A stretch of DNA of 64,000 bases from Candidatus Jettenia caeni (GTDB taxonomy: Bacteria > Planctomycetota > Brocadiia > Brocadiales > Brocadiaceae), in NCBI GenBank assembly GCA_000296795.1, contig BAFH01000003.1, positions 434,401-498,400 of the forward strand, given 5' to 3'. The position numbers were made by a program, and so were the translations under genes. This document shows, in pieces, positions 54,744 to 63,487 of this stretch. Under the pieces are notes generated by a model. The model searched no databases, had not been told where the DNA came from, and saw only the letters and a program-made list of their open reading frames with translations. Each line of letters begins with the position of its first letter. Within the stretch, counting starts at the first letter, position 1.

Positions 54744-55493
54744 ATGTTTAAGCGTGGTAAATATGTAAAGTTTTTTCTTTTAATGGCCTTTATAGGAATG
54801 GCGGGTTGCGCTGAATTAAATGAACTGAGAGATTTAAACAGAAGACAGGCAATTACCATAAGAGACCAATCTGAAGAGATCGATAACCTTGAGAAACAGC
54901 TTTCTTCCGTTTCTGATAGGCTTAAATCAAGTGAAGCAGAAATGAGCAAACTTAGGCAGCTCGCAAAATCAATCGGAGGAGGTGTATCTGTCCGGGATAC
55001 CGTAGAAGGGCCGGTAATACTTTTTCCGGAAAAGATACTTTTTGATTCAGGTATGGCCATAATAAAATCCAATGGAGAAAAGGCGTTGGGAAAGATGGCG
55101 GAGTTCCTTGATGAAAATCCTTCCATTTCTATCAGGATAGATGGTCATACAGATACCGACCCGATTATAAAAACAAAACATCTCTGGGATTCTAATCACC
55201 ATTTATCATCGGCGCGAGCGCTTAGTGTATTCCATTTTTTAACGAAGACAGAGAATATCGCAGAAAAAAGGATTCATATTGCTGGGTTTGGTCCTAATCG
55301 TCCGATAGCGCCTAATACTACTTCCGCCGGAAAAAAAGAAAACAGGCGGGTAGAATTTTTGATATTAACGAGCGTTGCTTCCCTGCCTCCCAAAGACACT
55401 TCGCTATCTGAGGTAGAAGCAGAGAATCCTTATGAGGTTGAAGAAGAGTTGGAAGGAGCAGCTCCTCCTGTAACCGAAGAAAGTGAAGAATAG
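54744..55493 (+). CDS. OmpA-family outer-membrane lipoprotein
   Basis: 249 residues. A lipoprotein signal with lipobox GMAGC (Cys about 22) is followed by a coiled coil (about 25-72: NLEKQLSSVSDRLKSSEAEM), then an OmpA-like peptidoglycan-binding domain (about 90-215) with IRIDGHTDTDPI and NRRVEFLI. The C-terminal about 30 residues are acidic. It likely anchors the outer membrane or another layer to peptidoglycan. GTGGAGG lies before the ATG. Confidence 0.9.
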   Translation: MFKRGKYVKFFLLMAFIGMAGCAELNELRDLNRRQAITIRDQSEEIDNLEKQLSSVSDRLKSSEAEMSKLRQLAKSIGGGVSVRDTVEGPVILFPEKILFDSGMAIIKSNGEKALGKMAEFLDENPSISIRIDGHTDTDPIIKTKHLWDSNHHLSSARALSVFHFLTKTENIAEKRIHIAGFGPNRPIAPNTTSAGKKENRRVEFLILTSVASLPPKDTSLSEVEAENPYEVEEELEGAAPPVTEESEE

Positions 55494-55755
55494 TAGTTTG
55501 TGGAAATATTTCTTTTGATAGTCTTTACCATTGCATTATCACAAGAAATGTTGGTTTAGAAATTGTATTAATATAAAAATTTATATGCGTCTAACCTGTT
55601 TCATCCACAATTCCCAAACCAAGTTGTAAAACAACACCCAAACGCTGCCCAAAGGACTTCATCGCTTCAAGGACACGAGAATTGAGATATAATTTATAAA
55701 TATTGTTTATAGTATTTTATTAACTATTTATGGATCTATTATAGGTTTTGTTAAT
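55494..55755. other. Intergenic region upstream of the cytochrome maturation genes
   Basis: About 260 bases with the likely promoter of ccsB-ccsA in the AT-rich part 55680-55755. On the minus strand about 55590-55695 has a short open stretch (FGQRLGVVLQLGLGIVDETG) of coding character, possibly a remnant, without start codon. Confidence 0.3.
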
Positions 55756-57621
55756 GTGAAGAGTGTAAAAAATCAACCTGAGATACAAGAAAAAGAAATA
55801 AGCGGTAATGTTGTGCAGATGAGTAGAAGTCGGGTTATCCAAAACAAAAAGGATGATTCCAGTAAAATTTGGGAATTCTTTTGTTCTGTCAAGCTTGCTG
55901 TAGTGATTATTTTGATTATGGTTGTGGCTTGCATCTTAGGAACGGTAATTTTACAAGAGAGAACATTGGATGAGTATACTGCAAGATATGGATATGGATT
56001 GGCGACTTTCTTTAGAGTAACTCAATTAAATAATGTGTTTTACTCCTATTGGTTTTCGTTTCTTTTGATATTACTGTGTGCTAATCTCATTTGTTGCACT
56101 ATCAAACGATGGAGAAATACATTTTTACAAACGGGTTTTATTCTTACCCATCTAAGTCTTGTCTTAATATTGATAGGTGGTGTTGTAAAATTTCAACTAG
56201 GTGTAAAAGGTGGTGTGAATGTCTATGAGGGAAAAACGGTAAACTATTTTCTTACACAAATGATTAATCGGCAAGGAAAAATGGATTATATTAAAAAGGA
56301 TTTACCATTTTCTATTGCCCTGGATGACTTTATCTTAGAGAAAAATGAGCCGAAATACCAGCTTGTATCGTATGTGAAGGATAAAGATCGTCAGAAAGTG
56401 TTAGAGGTAAAATCCGGGAAAAGGCAGCGGGTTCCCGGATCAGACTATAAAGTGACTATTAAGGATTATATTCCGGATGCAGAATTAAAACAAGAGCCGG
56501 TAAACACATCCGACAAACCAGAAAACCCTGCTGTCTTTGTAAGGCTATTTGGCTCCGAGGATCTTGCTGCTGAGGGGTGGTTATTGGCGAATGCCCGAAA
56601 CTCTTATGATGATAAGAAGCAAAATTTACGTGTAGAATATATCTGGATGCCATCTCAGGAGGAACTGGATAAGGCTGTTAGTTCTGTTGGATCTTCTCAG
56701 GCGAAGTTGTCTGTCACCATATCGGGCCAATCTCAGGATTATCCTTTAGAGTTAAATAAAGTTTTTAAAATTGAAGGAACCAATTATTCCGCAAAGATGT
56801 TACAGTATGTATTTAACTATGGGGATAGACGTCCGATAGGCGAGCAGCCAATGGACAATCCTGCTGTTCAGGTAGAAGTCAATGGTCCAGAAGGGACTGA
56901 AACCCGTTGGGTGTTTGAAAAATTTCCTGATTGGGATAAAATGCATCCTTCAAAATATAAGAATTTAAAATTAACCTGTAGTGGGATTGAAAGTACCCAT
57001 ATGGCAAAAAATACCGTAAGGATTTTGCATTCGCCAGAAGGAAAGCAGGTAATGCTTTATATAAAGGATAAACGCATTGTTGAAACCATACCTTGGGAAC
57101 TGGGAAAAAAGTATACGATTCCTGGTGTAGGTAGCCAAATCATGGTATCTGATTATTTTCCGGCATTTGACTTCAAACAAGAAGTTGTAAAAAAATCAGA
57201 TGAGATAGGGGTACCGGCTATTTTTGTTGAGGTTGAAGGGCCAAGTGGAAAAGCTGATGATTGGTTGTTCTCCAATAATCAGTATGCCACATGGTATACT
57301 GATAATAATCTTGCTCTCGTTTACGAATCAACCGGTGATTCGATCAAGCATTTTACCAGTAAGTTGCGAATTGTGGATAATGGTCAAACGGTTGCGGAGA
57401 AGACTATCAGGGTAAATGATCCTTTGAAATATAAAGGGTATGTTATTTATCAGTCAAGTTACGATCCGGAAGCCGGGAATTTTTCTGGTTTACAAATTGT
57501 TAAAGATCCCGGTATTCCTGTAGTGTACTCGGGTTTTGGGGCGCTGTGCTTTGGCGTTATATTTATATTTTACGTAAAGCCATTTCTACGGAAAAAAACA
57601 AAGAAAGAGATGGAGGAATAA
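55756..57621 (+). CDS. ccsB: Cytochrome c biogenesis protein ResB/CcsB (Ccs1)
   Basis: 621 residues, GTG start. Three N-terminal transmembrane helices (LAVVIILIMVVACILGTVIL; SYWFSFLLILLCANLICC; FILTHLSLVLILIGGVV with a conserved His) precede a very long periplasmic domain (about 145-590) and one C-terminal helix. With CcsA it forms the System II heme transport and attachment complex that matures c-type cytochromes, such as the di-heme peroxidases in this window. The stop is 2 bases before the ccsA start, so the two are tightly coupled. Confidence 0.93.
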   Translation: MKSVKNQPEIQEKEISGNVVQMSRSRVIQNKKDDSSKIWEFFCSVKLAVVIILIMVVACILGTVILQERTLDEYTARYGYGLATFFRVTQLNNVFYSYWFSFLLILLCANLICCTIKRWRNTFLQTGFILTHLSLVLILIGGVVKFQLGVKGGVNVYEGKTVNYFLTQMINRQGKMDYIKKDLPFSIALDDFILEKNEPKYQLVSYVKDKDRQKVLEVKSGKRQRVPGSDYKVTIKDYIPDAELKQEPVNTSDKPENPAVFVRLFGSEDLAAEGWLLANARNSYDDKKQNLRVEYIWMPSQEELDKAVSSVGSSQAKLSVTISGQSQDYPLELNKVFKIEGTNYSAKMLQYVFNYGDRRPIGEQPMDNPAVQVEVNGPEGTETRWVFEKFPDWDKMHPSKYKNLKLTCSGIESTHMAKNTVRILHSPEGKQVMLYIKDKRIVETIPWELGKKYTIPGVGSQIMVSDYFPAFDFKQEVVKKSDEIGVPAIFVEVEGPSGKADDWLFSNNQYATWYTDNNLALVYESTGDSIKHFTSKLRIVDNGQTVAEKTIRVNDPLKYKGYVIYQSSYDPEAGNFSGLQIVKDPGIPVVYSGFGALCFGVIFIFYVKPFLRKKTKKEMEE

Positions 57622-57622
57622 G

Positions 57623-58471
57623 ATGAGCTTAATTAATATTACTTTGATTGTATATGTAGTGGCGTCTATTGCTTATATAGCAAGAGAAATCTGGCGGTCT
57701 GCCGGTATAAGATGGGTGTCTCTTGGATTGTTTATTTTAGCATTTTGTTTGAATCTGGCAATGGTAGCAAAACGTTCAATAGAAGCTGGTCATCCGCCTT
57801 TTTCTAACCTGTATGAATCGTTAATCTTTTACGCATGTTGTACAGCCTTTGTATATATTATATTTGAATTTATCTATAACTTTAGAATCGTGGGAGCATT
57901 AGCGTCTGTTTTATCGATGTTGATCTTACTTTATGCAACGCTTCAGGATGATACTATAAGACCTATTATGCCGGCATTGAAAAGCAATTGGATGTTAGTG
58001 CATGTTGTTACCTATATGCTTGGGTACGCTGCTTTTGGTATCTCCTTTGTGACGAGTATTATATTTTTAGTAGTCAAGCCTTTTGCCAAAAAAACACAAG
58101 GGAGTTCTCGCGAGGAAGAAAAAGAAATATTACCTCGAAATTTTGATAAGTTAAGTTACAAAATCGTTGCCTTTGGATTTCCTTTTCTGACGCTTGGTAT
58201 GGTTACTGGCGCTGTTTGGGCAAAAAAGGCATGGGGGGATTATTGGTCGTGGGATCCAAAAGAGACCTGGTCTTTAATTACGTGGCTTGCATACTTAGTA
58301 TATTTACATACTCCTCTCGTTTTACCAAAGATGAATATTAATAAATCAAAGGCATCTGTTATGTTAGCATTTTGGTTGCTTATTTCTTTTGGAATAGTAA
58401 ACTTTACCTTTGTTGGTTTGAACTATTTACCTTCTGCAGAAGACAGCGCTCACGTTTACGGGTCCAAATAG
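57623..58471 (+). CDS. ccsA: Cytochrome c biogenesis protein CcsA (ResC)
   Basis: 282 residues with about eight transmembrane helices. The tryptophan-rich heme-handling WWD motif is WGDYWSWDPKETW, flanked by candidate heme-ligand histidines (MLVHVVTYMLGYAAFG and YLHTPLVL). Together with ResB it presents heme to the CxxCH motifs of apocytochromes in the periplasm. It follows ccsB without a gap. Confidence 0.95.
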   Translation: MSLINITLIVYVVASIAYIAREIWRSAGIRWVSLGLFILAFCLNLAMVAKRSIEAGHPPFSNLYESLIFYACCTAFVYIIFEFIYNFRIVGALASVLSMLILLYATLQDDTIRPIMPALKSNWMLVHVVTYMLGYAAFGISFVTSIIFLVVKPFAKKTQGSSREEEKEILPRNFDKLSYKIVAFGFPFLTLGMVTGAVWAKKAWGDYWSWDPKETWSLITWLAYLVYLHTPLVLPKMNINKSKASVMLAFWLLISFGIVNFTFVGLNYLPSAEDSAHVYGSK

Positions 58472-58571
58472 TCTCTTGAGATAAATACAGGTTCCAGGAA
58501 TTATACTAGTTGTCTGTATTTTATCTGTATGCACAATAACATCTCAAGAGTATTATTGAGAGAGGATAAAC

Positions 58572-58859
58572 ATGCCGATGACAAGAGAACATGTTTCTAT
58601 TCATGGTAAGGTTCAAGGTGTGTTTTTTCGCGCTTCTGCAAAAGATATGGCTTATCTTCTCGGTGTTAAGGGATGGATTAAGAATTGCTTTGATGGCAGC
58701 GTTGAGGCTGTTTTTGAAGGTGAAAAAGAAGCAGTCGATAGTGTTGTGAATTGGTGTAGAAAAGGACCTCCTGGCGCTTTAGTTACCAGTATAGATGTGG
58801 AAAAAGAAAAATATTTGGGTGAATTTAACGATTTCTCAATAGTTTACTCGCATGCTTGA
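58572..58859 (+). CDS. acyP: Acylphosphatase
   Basis: 95 residues. The catalytic Arg is in HGKVQGVFFRASAKDMA, and the second catalytic residue, Asn, is in KGWIKNCFDGSVEAVFEG. It hydrolyses acyl phosphates in the cytoplasm. Its stop overlaps the start of the next gene (ATGCTTGA), suggesting translational coupling. Confidence 0.94.
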   Translation: MPMTREHVSIHGKVQGVFFRASAKDMAYLLGVKGWIKNCFDGSVEAVFEGEKEAVDSVVNWCRKGPPGALVTSIDVEKEKYLGEFNDFSIVYSHA

Positions 58860-59145
58860 TATCACTCCAACAAATTCTGGTGTTATCCTGTCTATTCGGA
58901 CTCAACCAAGATCAAGTAAAAATCGTATTATTGGTGAATACGGGGGACGTTTAAAGTTAGCTGTCACCGCTATAGCTGAAAAGGGTAAAGCAAATAAAGC
59001 TATAATTGAATTGTTAGCAGATACATTCCATGTTCGTGAATCTTCCATACATATTATTTCAGGCGAATCATCCCGAGACAAGAGATTAATGATTGAAGGA
59101 TTAACCCCTGAAGACTTAAAATCTTTGTTAAATCATCAATCTTAA
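58852..59145 (+). CDS. DUF167 (YggU family) protein
   Basis: 97 residues matching the small YggU/UPF0235 fold: SIRTQPRSSKNRIIGEYGGRLK, then AEKGKANKAIIELLADTF and IISGESSRDKRLMIEGL. The function is unknown; some members may bind nucleic acid. Starts inside the acyP gene's last codons. Confidence 0.92.
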   Translation: MLDITPTNSGVILSIRTQPRSSKNRIIGEYGGRLKLAVTAIAEKGKANKAIIELLADTFHVRESSIHIISGESSRDKRLMIEGLTPEDLKSLLNHQS

Positions 59146-59162
59146 GGAAATCACCCATCTCA

Positions 59163-61970
59163 ATGGATTATAAAAAAACACTGAATTTACCTACCACAAA
59201 ATTTCCTATGAAGGCAAATCTCCTCGAAAAAGAGCCTGAAATTCAAAAGAAATGGGAAAAAGAACAGCTCTATAAAGAGGTACGCAAGGCACGTGCAGGC
59301 AAGGAGAAATATATACTGCACGACGGGCCTCCTTATCCTACGGGTGAATTACACATCGGTACCGGTTTAAATAAGATATTAAAGGACTTTATTGTCCGCT
59401 TTTATACCATGAGAGGTTATGATGCACCGTATGTTCCTGGTTGGGATTGTCACGGGCTGCCTATTGAACATCGTGTAATGCAAGAGGTTGGGGCAGAAAT
59501 TAAAAACTTAACGAAACCAGAAATAAGAAAAAAATGTAAAAAATACGCGGAGAAATTTGTAAAACTCCAAAAGGAACAGTTTAAGGCCTTAGGAGTAATG
59601 GGAGACTGGGAACATCCATATTTAACATTCAATCCTCAATATGAGGCTGGCGTTATTGAAGTTTTTGAAAAACTGGTAAAAAGGGGGTGTATCTACAGAA
59701 GCCAAAAGCCTATCCACTGGTGTACCCGATGTCAAACAGCTCTTGCAGAAGCAGAACTTGAATATCGTAATGAGACAAGCCCCTCGATCTATGTAAACTT
59801 TAAAATTACTGATAATGGTGTGAATGATCTATTGAAAGGCATTGATAACGATGCTTTGTACGTTATGATATGGACGACAACACCGTGGACACTTCCCGCA
59901 AACCTTGCTGTTGCGCTTCATTCAGAATACGAATATGCTGCTATTCGCTATATGAATCCAAGAACACACAAGAAGGAAGTTTCTATCCTCGCTGATAAGA
60001 GGGTAGAATTTGTTATGTCTCTCTTAGGTATTCAGGGTTACGAATATCTTGGTAAGGTACACGGGGGGGTATTGGAGGGTATAAAATACCAGCATCCTTT
60101 TCTGAAGAGAGTGGGTTCTATTGTGTTAGCAAGTTATGTAACCTTATCGGATGGCACAGGATGTGTTCATATAGCGCCCGGACATGGTCAGGAGGATTAT
60201 CTTACGGGTATTAAATATCAGCTCCCTCCACTAAGTCCCGTTAATGCGGTTGGTATATTTACCGATGAAGCGGGCGAATTTGCCGGACAAAATATTAAAG
60301 AGGGAAATACCTCTATAATAAAAAAACTAGAGGATGCAGGGATATTGTTTTACAAAACAGATTTTACTCATTCCTATCCTCACTGCTGGCGTTGTAAGGA
60401 TCCAGTTATTTTTAGAGCAACAGAGCAATGGTTTGTAAATCTCGATCATAATAATTTGCGCCAGAGGATATTAGAAGAGATAAAGCAGGCTCAATGGATA
60501 CCTTCCTGGGGTGAGAGCAGAATGGCAAAGATGATATCAGAGCGTCCAGATTGGTGTATCTCTCGACAGAGGTCATGGGGTGTGCCAATTCCTGCCTTTT
60601 ATTGTATTGATTGTGGTCAGGAGTTGATAAATACCGATACAATACATTCTGTGAAAGATAAATTTGAGGCTGAAGGAGCTGATATATGGTTTTATAAAGA
60701 TGTATCCTATTTTTTACCGCCAGGTACTAAATGCTCTCAATGCGCAGGAATTCGGTTTGAGAAGGAAATGGATATCTTTGACGTCTGGTTTGAATCAGGC
60801 TCAAGTCATCGCGCTGTTTTGCAGAAACGTAGTGACTTAGCATATCCAGCCGATCTATACCTCGAAGGGACAGATCAACATCGGGGGTGGTTTCAACTCT
60901 CATTACTTCCATCTGTTGGGGCATGGGATAAAGCTCCCTTCAAATCTGTGTTAACCCATGGGTTTGTTGTAGATGAAAAAGGCGAAAAGATGTCTAAGTC
61001 TCTCGGAAACTTTATATCAGTTGAAGATACTTTAAAGGAATTTGGTGCAGATATTCTCAGACTGTGGACTTCCTCTATGGATTACCAAAATGATATGAAT
61101 GTGTCCCATAATTTAATTGTTAGATGCTCAGATGCCTACAGGCGCATTCGCAATACATTCAGGTATTTACTGAGTAATCTCTACGATTTTGATCCTAAGG
61201 TAAATACCACTTCCTACGAAGAATTATTAGAGATAGACCGCTGGGCGCTTCATAAAACACAAGAGTTGATTAAGGATGTTACATCAGCTTACGAGTCTTT
61301 CCAATTTCACCGGGTTTTTCACAATATCTACAATTTTTGTACTGTGGAAATGAGTGCTTTTTATTTGGATATCCTGAAGGATCGGTTATATACCTTCGCG
61401 CAAAATTCAAAAGAGCGACGTGCTGCACAGACGGTAATATACTATATCCTTCCGAATTTAGTAAAATTGTCTGCACCGATTATTGTCCATACGGCTGAGG
61501 AGGCATGGTCTGCTATCATCCATAAAGACGAAGACGTATGGAGTATTCATTTAGCAACATTTCCTAACTATACTCCTGAATGGATAGATAACTCTTTGCA
61601 TGAGAAATGGGAAAAACTGATCAATATAAGAAGTGATGTGGCAAGGGAGCTTGAAAAGATGCGTTCCGCCAAGTTGATAGGCAACTCACTGGAAGCATCT
61701 GTCAATCTTTATCCGGAGAATGAAGAACTTTGGCGATTTCTCAAAAACTACGAGAATGAACTTCCTACAGTATTTATTGTATCTGAGGTAAAATTAGATA
61801 GGAATATTTCATCAAAAGCAGTGAAAGGGGAATTAACGAATGGTCTTTGGATAGAATGTAATGTGTCACAACATAAGAAGTGTGAAAGGTGTTGGAACTT
61901 TAGAGAAAGTGTGGGATTAAGCAAGGAGCATCCTACACTCTGTGGAAGGTGTATTACAGCACTTCAATAG
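59163..61970 (+). CDS. ileS: Isoleucyl-tRNA synthetase
   Basis: 935 residues, a full-length bacterial type 1 enzyme. The class I HIGH motif is in DGPPYPTGELHIGTGLNKIL; KMSKSLGNFIS is the second motif. The editing domain (about 190-400, with WTTTPWTLPANLA) is present, and the C-terminal zinc finger CERCWNF...CGRC is intact. It follows DUF167 after 17 bases, so it is probably in the same transcript. Confidence 0.97.
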   Translation: MDYKKTLNLPTTKFPMKANLLEKEPEIQKKWEKEQLYKEVRKARAGKEKYILHDGPPYPTGELHIGTGLNKILKDFIVRFYTMRGYDAPYVPGWDCHGLPIEHRVMQEVGAEIKNLTKPEIRKKCKKYAEKFVKLQKEQFKALGVMGDWEHPYLTFNPQYEAGVIEVFEKLVKRGCIYRSQKPIHWCTRCQTALAEAELEYRNETSPSIYVNFKITDNGVNDLLKGIDNDALYVMIWTTTPWTLPANLAVALHSEYEYAAIRYMNPRTHKKEVSILADKRVEFVMSLLGIQGYEYLGKVHGGVLEGIKYQHPFLKRVGSIVLASYVTLSDGTGCVHIAPGHGQEDYLTGIKYQLPPLSPVNAVGIFTDEAGEFAGQNIKEGNTSIIKKLEDAGILFYKTDFTHSYPHCWRCKDPVIFRATEQWFVNLDHNNLRQRILEEIKQAQWIPSWGESRMAKMISERPDWCISRQRSWGVPIPAFYCIDCGQELINTDTIHSVKDKFEAEGADIWFYKDVSYFLPPGTKCSQCAGIRFEKEMDIFDVWFESGSSHRAVLQKRSDLAYPADLYLEGTDQHRGWFQLSLLPSVGAWDKAPFKSVLTHGFVVDEKGEKMSKSLGNFISVEDTLKEFGADILRLWTSSMDYQNDMNVSHNLIVRCSDAYRRIRNTFRYLLSNLYDFDPKVNTTSYEELLEIDRWALHKTQELIKDVTSAYESFQFHRVFHNIYNFCTVEMSAFYLDILKDRLYTFAQNSKERRAAQTVIYYILPNLVKLSAPIIVHTAEEAWSAIIHKDEDVWSIHLATFPNYTPEWIDNSLHEKWEKLINIRSDVARELEKMRSAKLIGNSLEASVNLYPENEELWRFLKNYENELPTVFIVSEVKLDRNISSKAVKGELTNGLWIECNVSQHKKCERCWNFRESVGLSKEHPTLCGRCITALQ

Positions 61971-61998
61971 TTAGTTAAAAGAATATTTATCGGAGTTG

Positions 61999-63039
61999 TT
62001 ATACGTTCATTCTGTTGCCGAATTGGATCTGAAGTATTTTTGTTATCATATTTTCAACTAATAAAGCAATGTTGGCATTGTAATCAAGATATTCAAGCGA
62101 TGCCTTAATTACCTTAACAATGCTGAATAATGCATCTTCCGATAAGGAGATGCTTTTGCATAGTAAATCATCTCTCCTTTCGATATAGTAAATAGGTAAT
62201 TCGGAATTATCTAATTTACAAACAAGTAAATCACGATAATAGAGAAGAAATAAGAGAATAAGCTCTTTTATGTACGATCGCTTCTCTTCTAATGTATCTA
62301 AATCCTGAATATGCCATTCGTTGAATAGTTCTTTTGAAAAGGCCAGATTATCATCAATTTCTAATCTCAAAACCTTGTCAATAAACCAGTTTCTCTTCTC
62401 AATGGCATTCGTATGAGAGAGTAACATGGCTCTCTCTATGCTACCATTGGATAAGTAAGCTAATCGTTCTGCCTGCCTGCTATCTAATTGAAAACTATTT
62501 ATAAGGATTTCTTTTACAGCAATTACTGATAAAGGAGAGAATCTCATTATCTGGCATCTTGAACGAATTGTTTCTTTAACAGATTCTAAAGATGTTACGA
62601 TTAACATAATAATAGCATACGATGGAGGTTCCTCTAAGGTTTTTAATAAACAATTAGATGCCTCTTCATTCATCTTATCGGCTGATTGGATAATTACTAT
62701 TTTATATTTCGATTCTAAAGGTTTAACGTTCAAGATATCCTGAAGATGTTTTAACTGTTCTATTTTAATTACCCTACTGTTTTTTTCAGGAAGTATCAGA
62801 AATAAATCTGAAAAATTATCCTTAGAGATTCTTTGGCAGTAACTGCAGGTATCACATGCATCGCCACGTGAATTTTGGCAAAAAATCGCCTTCGCCAATT
62901 CTTTAGAGAATAGTGTTTTACCAATACCTTCCTGACCTACAAAAATATAAGCGTGTGCAAGGCGGTTCTTTATGATAGCATTTTGAAATAACTCTATAAT
63001 ACGGTTTTGACAAGATATGGTTTTAAAGGACATGAGCAA
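61999..63039 (-). CDS. holB: DNA polymerase III delta-prime subunit
   Basis: 346 residues. Walker A GQEGIGKT, a zinc module CDTCSYCQRI and the SRC motif (SRCQIMRF) identify a clamp-loader AAA+ protein. The presence of SRC but a modified P-loop (QEGIGKT) suits delta-prime rather than gamma/tau. It helps load the sliding clamp. It converges with ileS, and shares its strand with the lipoyl protein gene 74 bases upstream. Confidence 0.9.
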   Translation of the reverse strand: MLMSFKTISCQNRIIELFQNAIIKNRLAHAYIFVGQEGIGKTLFSKELAKAIFCQNSRGDACDTCSYCQRISKDNFSDLFLILPEKNSRVIKIEQLKHLQDILNVKPLESKYKIVIIQSADKMNEEASNCLLKTLEEPPSYAIIMLIVTSLESVKETIRSRCQIMRFSPLSVIAVKEILINSFQLDSRQAERLAYLSNGSIERAMLLSHTNAIEKRNWFIDKVLRLEIDDNLAFSKELFNEWHIQDLDTLEEKRSYIKELILLFLLYYRDLLVCKLDNSELPIYYIERRDDLLCKSISLSEDALFSIVKVIKASLEYLDYNANIALLVENMITKILQIQFGNRMNV

Positions 63040-63112
63040 ATTTGTTTGAAGGCAAAAGTCTTATAAATTGATAAGTGAAATAAGAGATGGTATATAGCTA
63101 TTTAGTAGAAAA

Positions 63113-63487
63113 CTAATCTTCTTCCTCTTCATAATCATAATCTTCATCCTCCTCTTCGTTATCTTCATCTTCATCATCTTCTTCTTCTTCTTCTTCTTCT
63201 TCTTCTTCTTCTTCTTCTTCCTCCTCCTCCTCTTCTTCCTCTTCCTCCTCTGTTTCAAGTATAGCCATAATATCGCCTACTTTTACGACATCCCCTTCCT
63301 GAGAAAGTATTTCAACCAGTCTTCCGGATACTGGAGCTGTAACATTGAAAGTTGTTTTTTCTGTAATCATTTCAACGAGGTCTTCGCCCTCTTCAACTTC
63401 CTCGTCCTCTTCTACATACCAAAAAGAAACAGTTGCTTCATCTCCGTTATCTCCTTCCACTTCGGGTAATTCTACTTCAACTCTCAT
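63113..63487 (-). CDS. Lipoyl/biotinyl-domain protein with poly-acidic tail
   Basis: 124 residues. Residues 1-80 are a single lipoyl-type domain: VEVELPEVEGDNGDEATVSF, with the modifiable Lys44 in MITEKTTFNVTAPVSG and the turn GDVVKVGDIMAILE. Residues 78-124 are almost entirely Glu and Asp with a few Tyr/Asn. The tail is encoded by a GAA/GAG microsatellite and its length may vary. No dehydrogenase E2 catalytic domain follows, so it is a free carrier, such as a GcvH-like or E2-like shuttle. No lipoate-attaching enzyme is adjacent. The substrate of the carrier is unknown. Confidence 0.85.
   Translation of the reverse strand: MRVEVELPEVEGDNGDEATVSFWYVEEDEEVEEGEDLVEMITEKTTFNVTAPVSGRLVEILSQEGDVVKVGDIMAILETEEEEEEEEEEEEEEEEEEEEEEEEDDEDEDNEEEDEDYDYEEEED
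63178..63250. repeat. CTT/CTC trinucleotide microsatellite in coding sequence
   Basis: An uninterrupted (CTT)n run from about 63178 to 63220 (14 units), then mixed CTC/CTT triplets to about 63250. On the minus strand it encodes the Glu-rich tail of the lipoyl protein. Triplet slippage would alter tail length without frameshift. Confidence 0.92.

Noticed and set aside
55590-55695. Minus-strand stretch FGQRLGVVLQLGLGIVDETG resembling the end of a polyprenyl synthetase
   Set aside because: Too short, no start codon and only weak similarity by eye; cannot be separated from chance.
63061-63258. A lysine-rich ORF on the minus strand
   Set aside because: It is the GAA/GAG microsatellite read out of frame; the lipoyl frame is the real gene.
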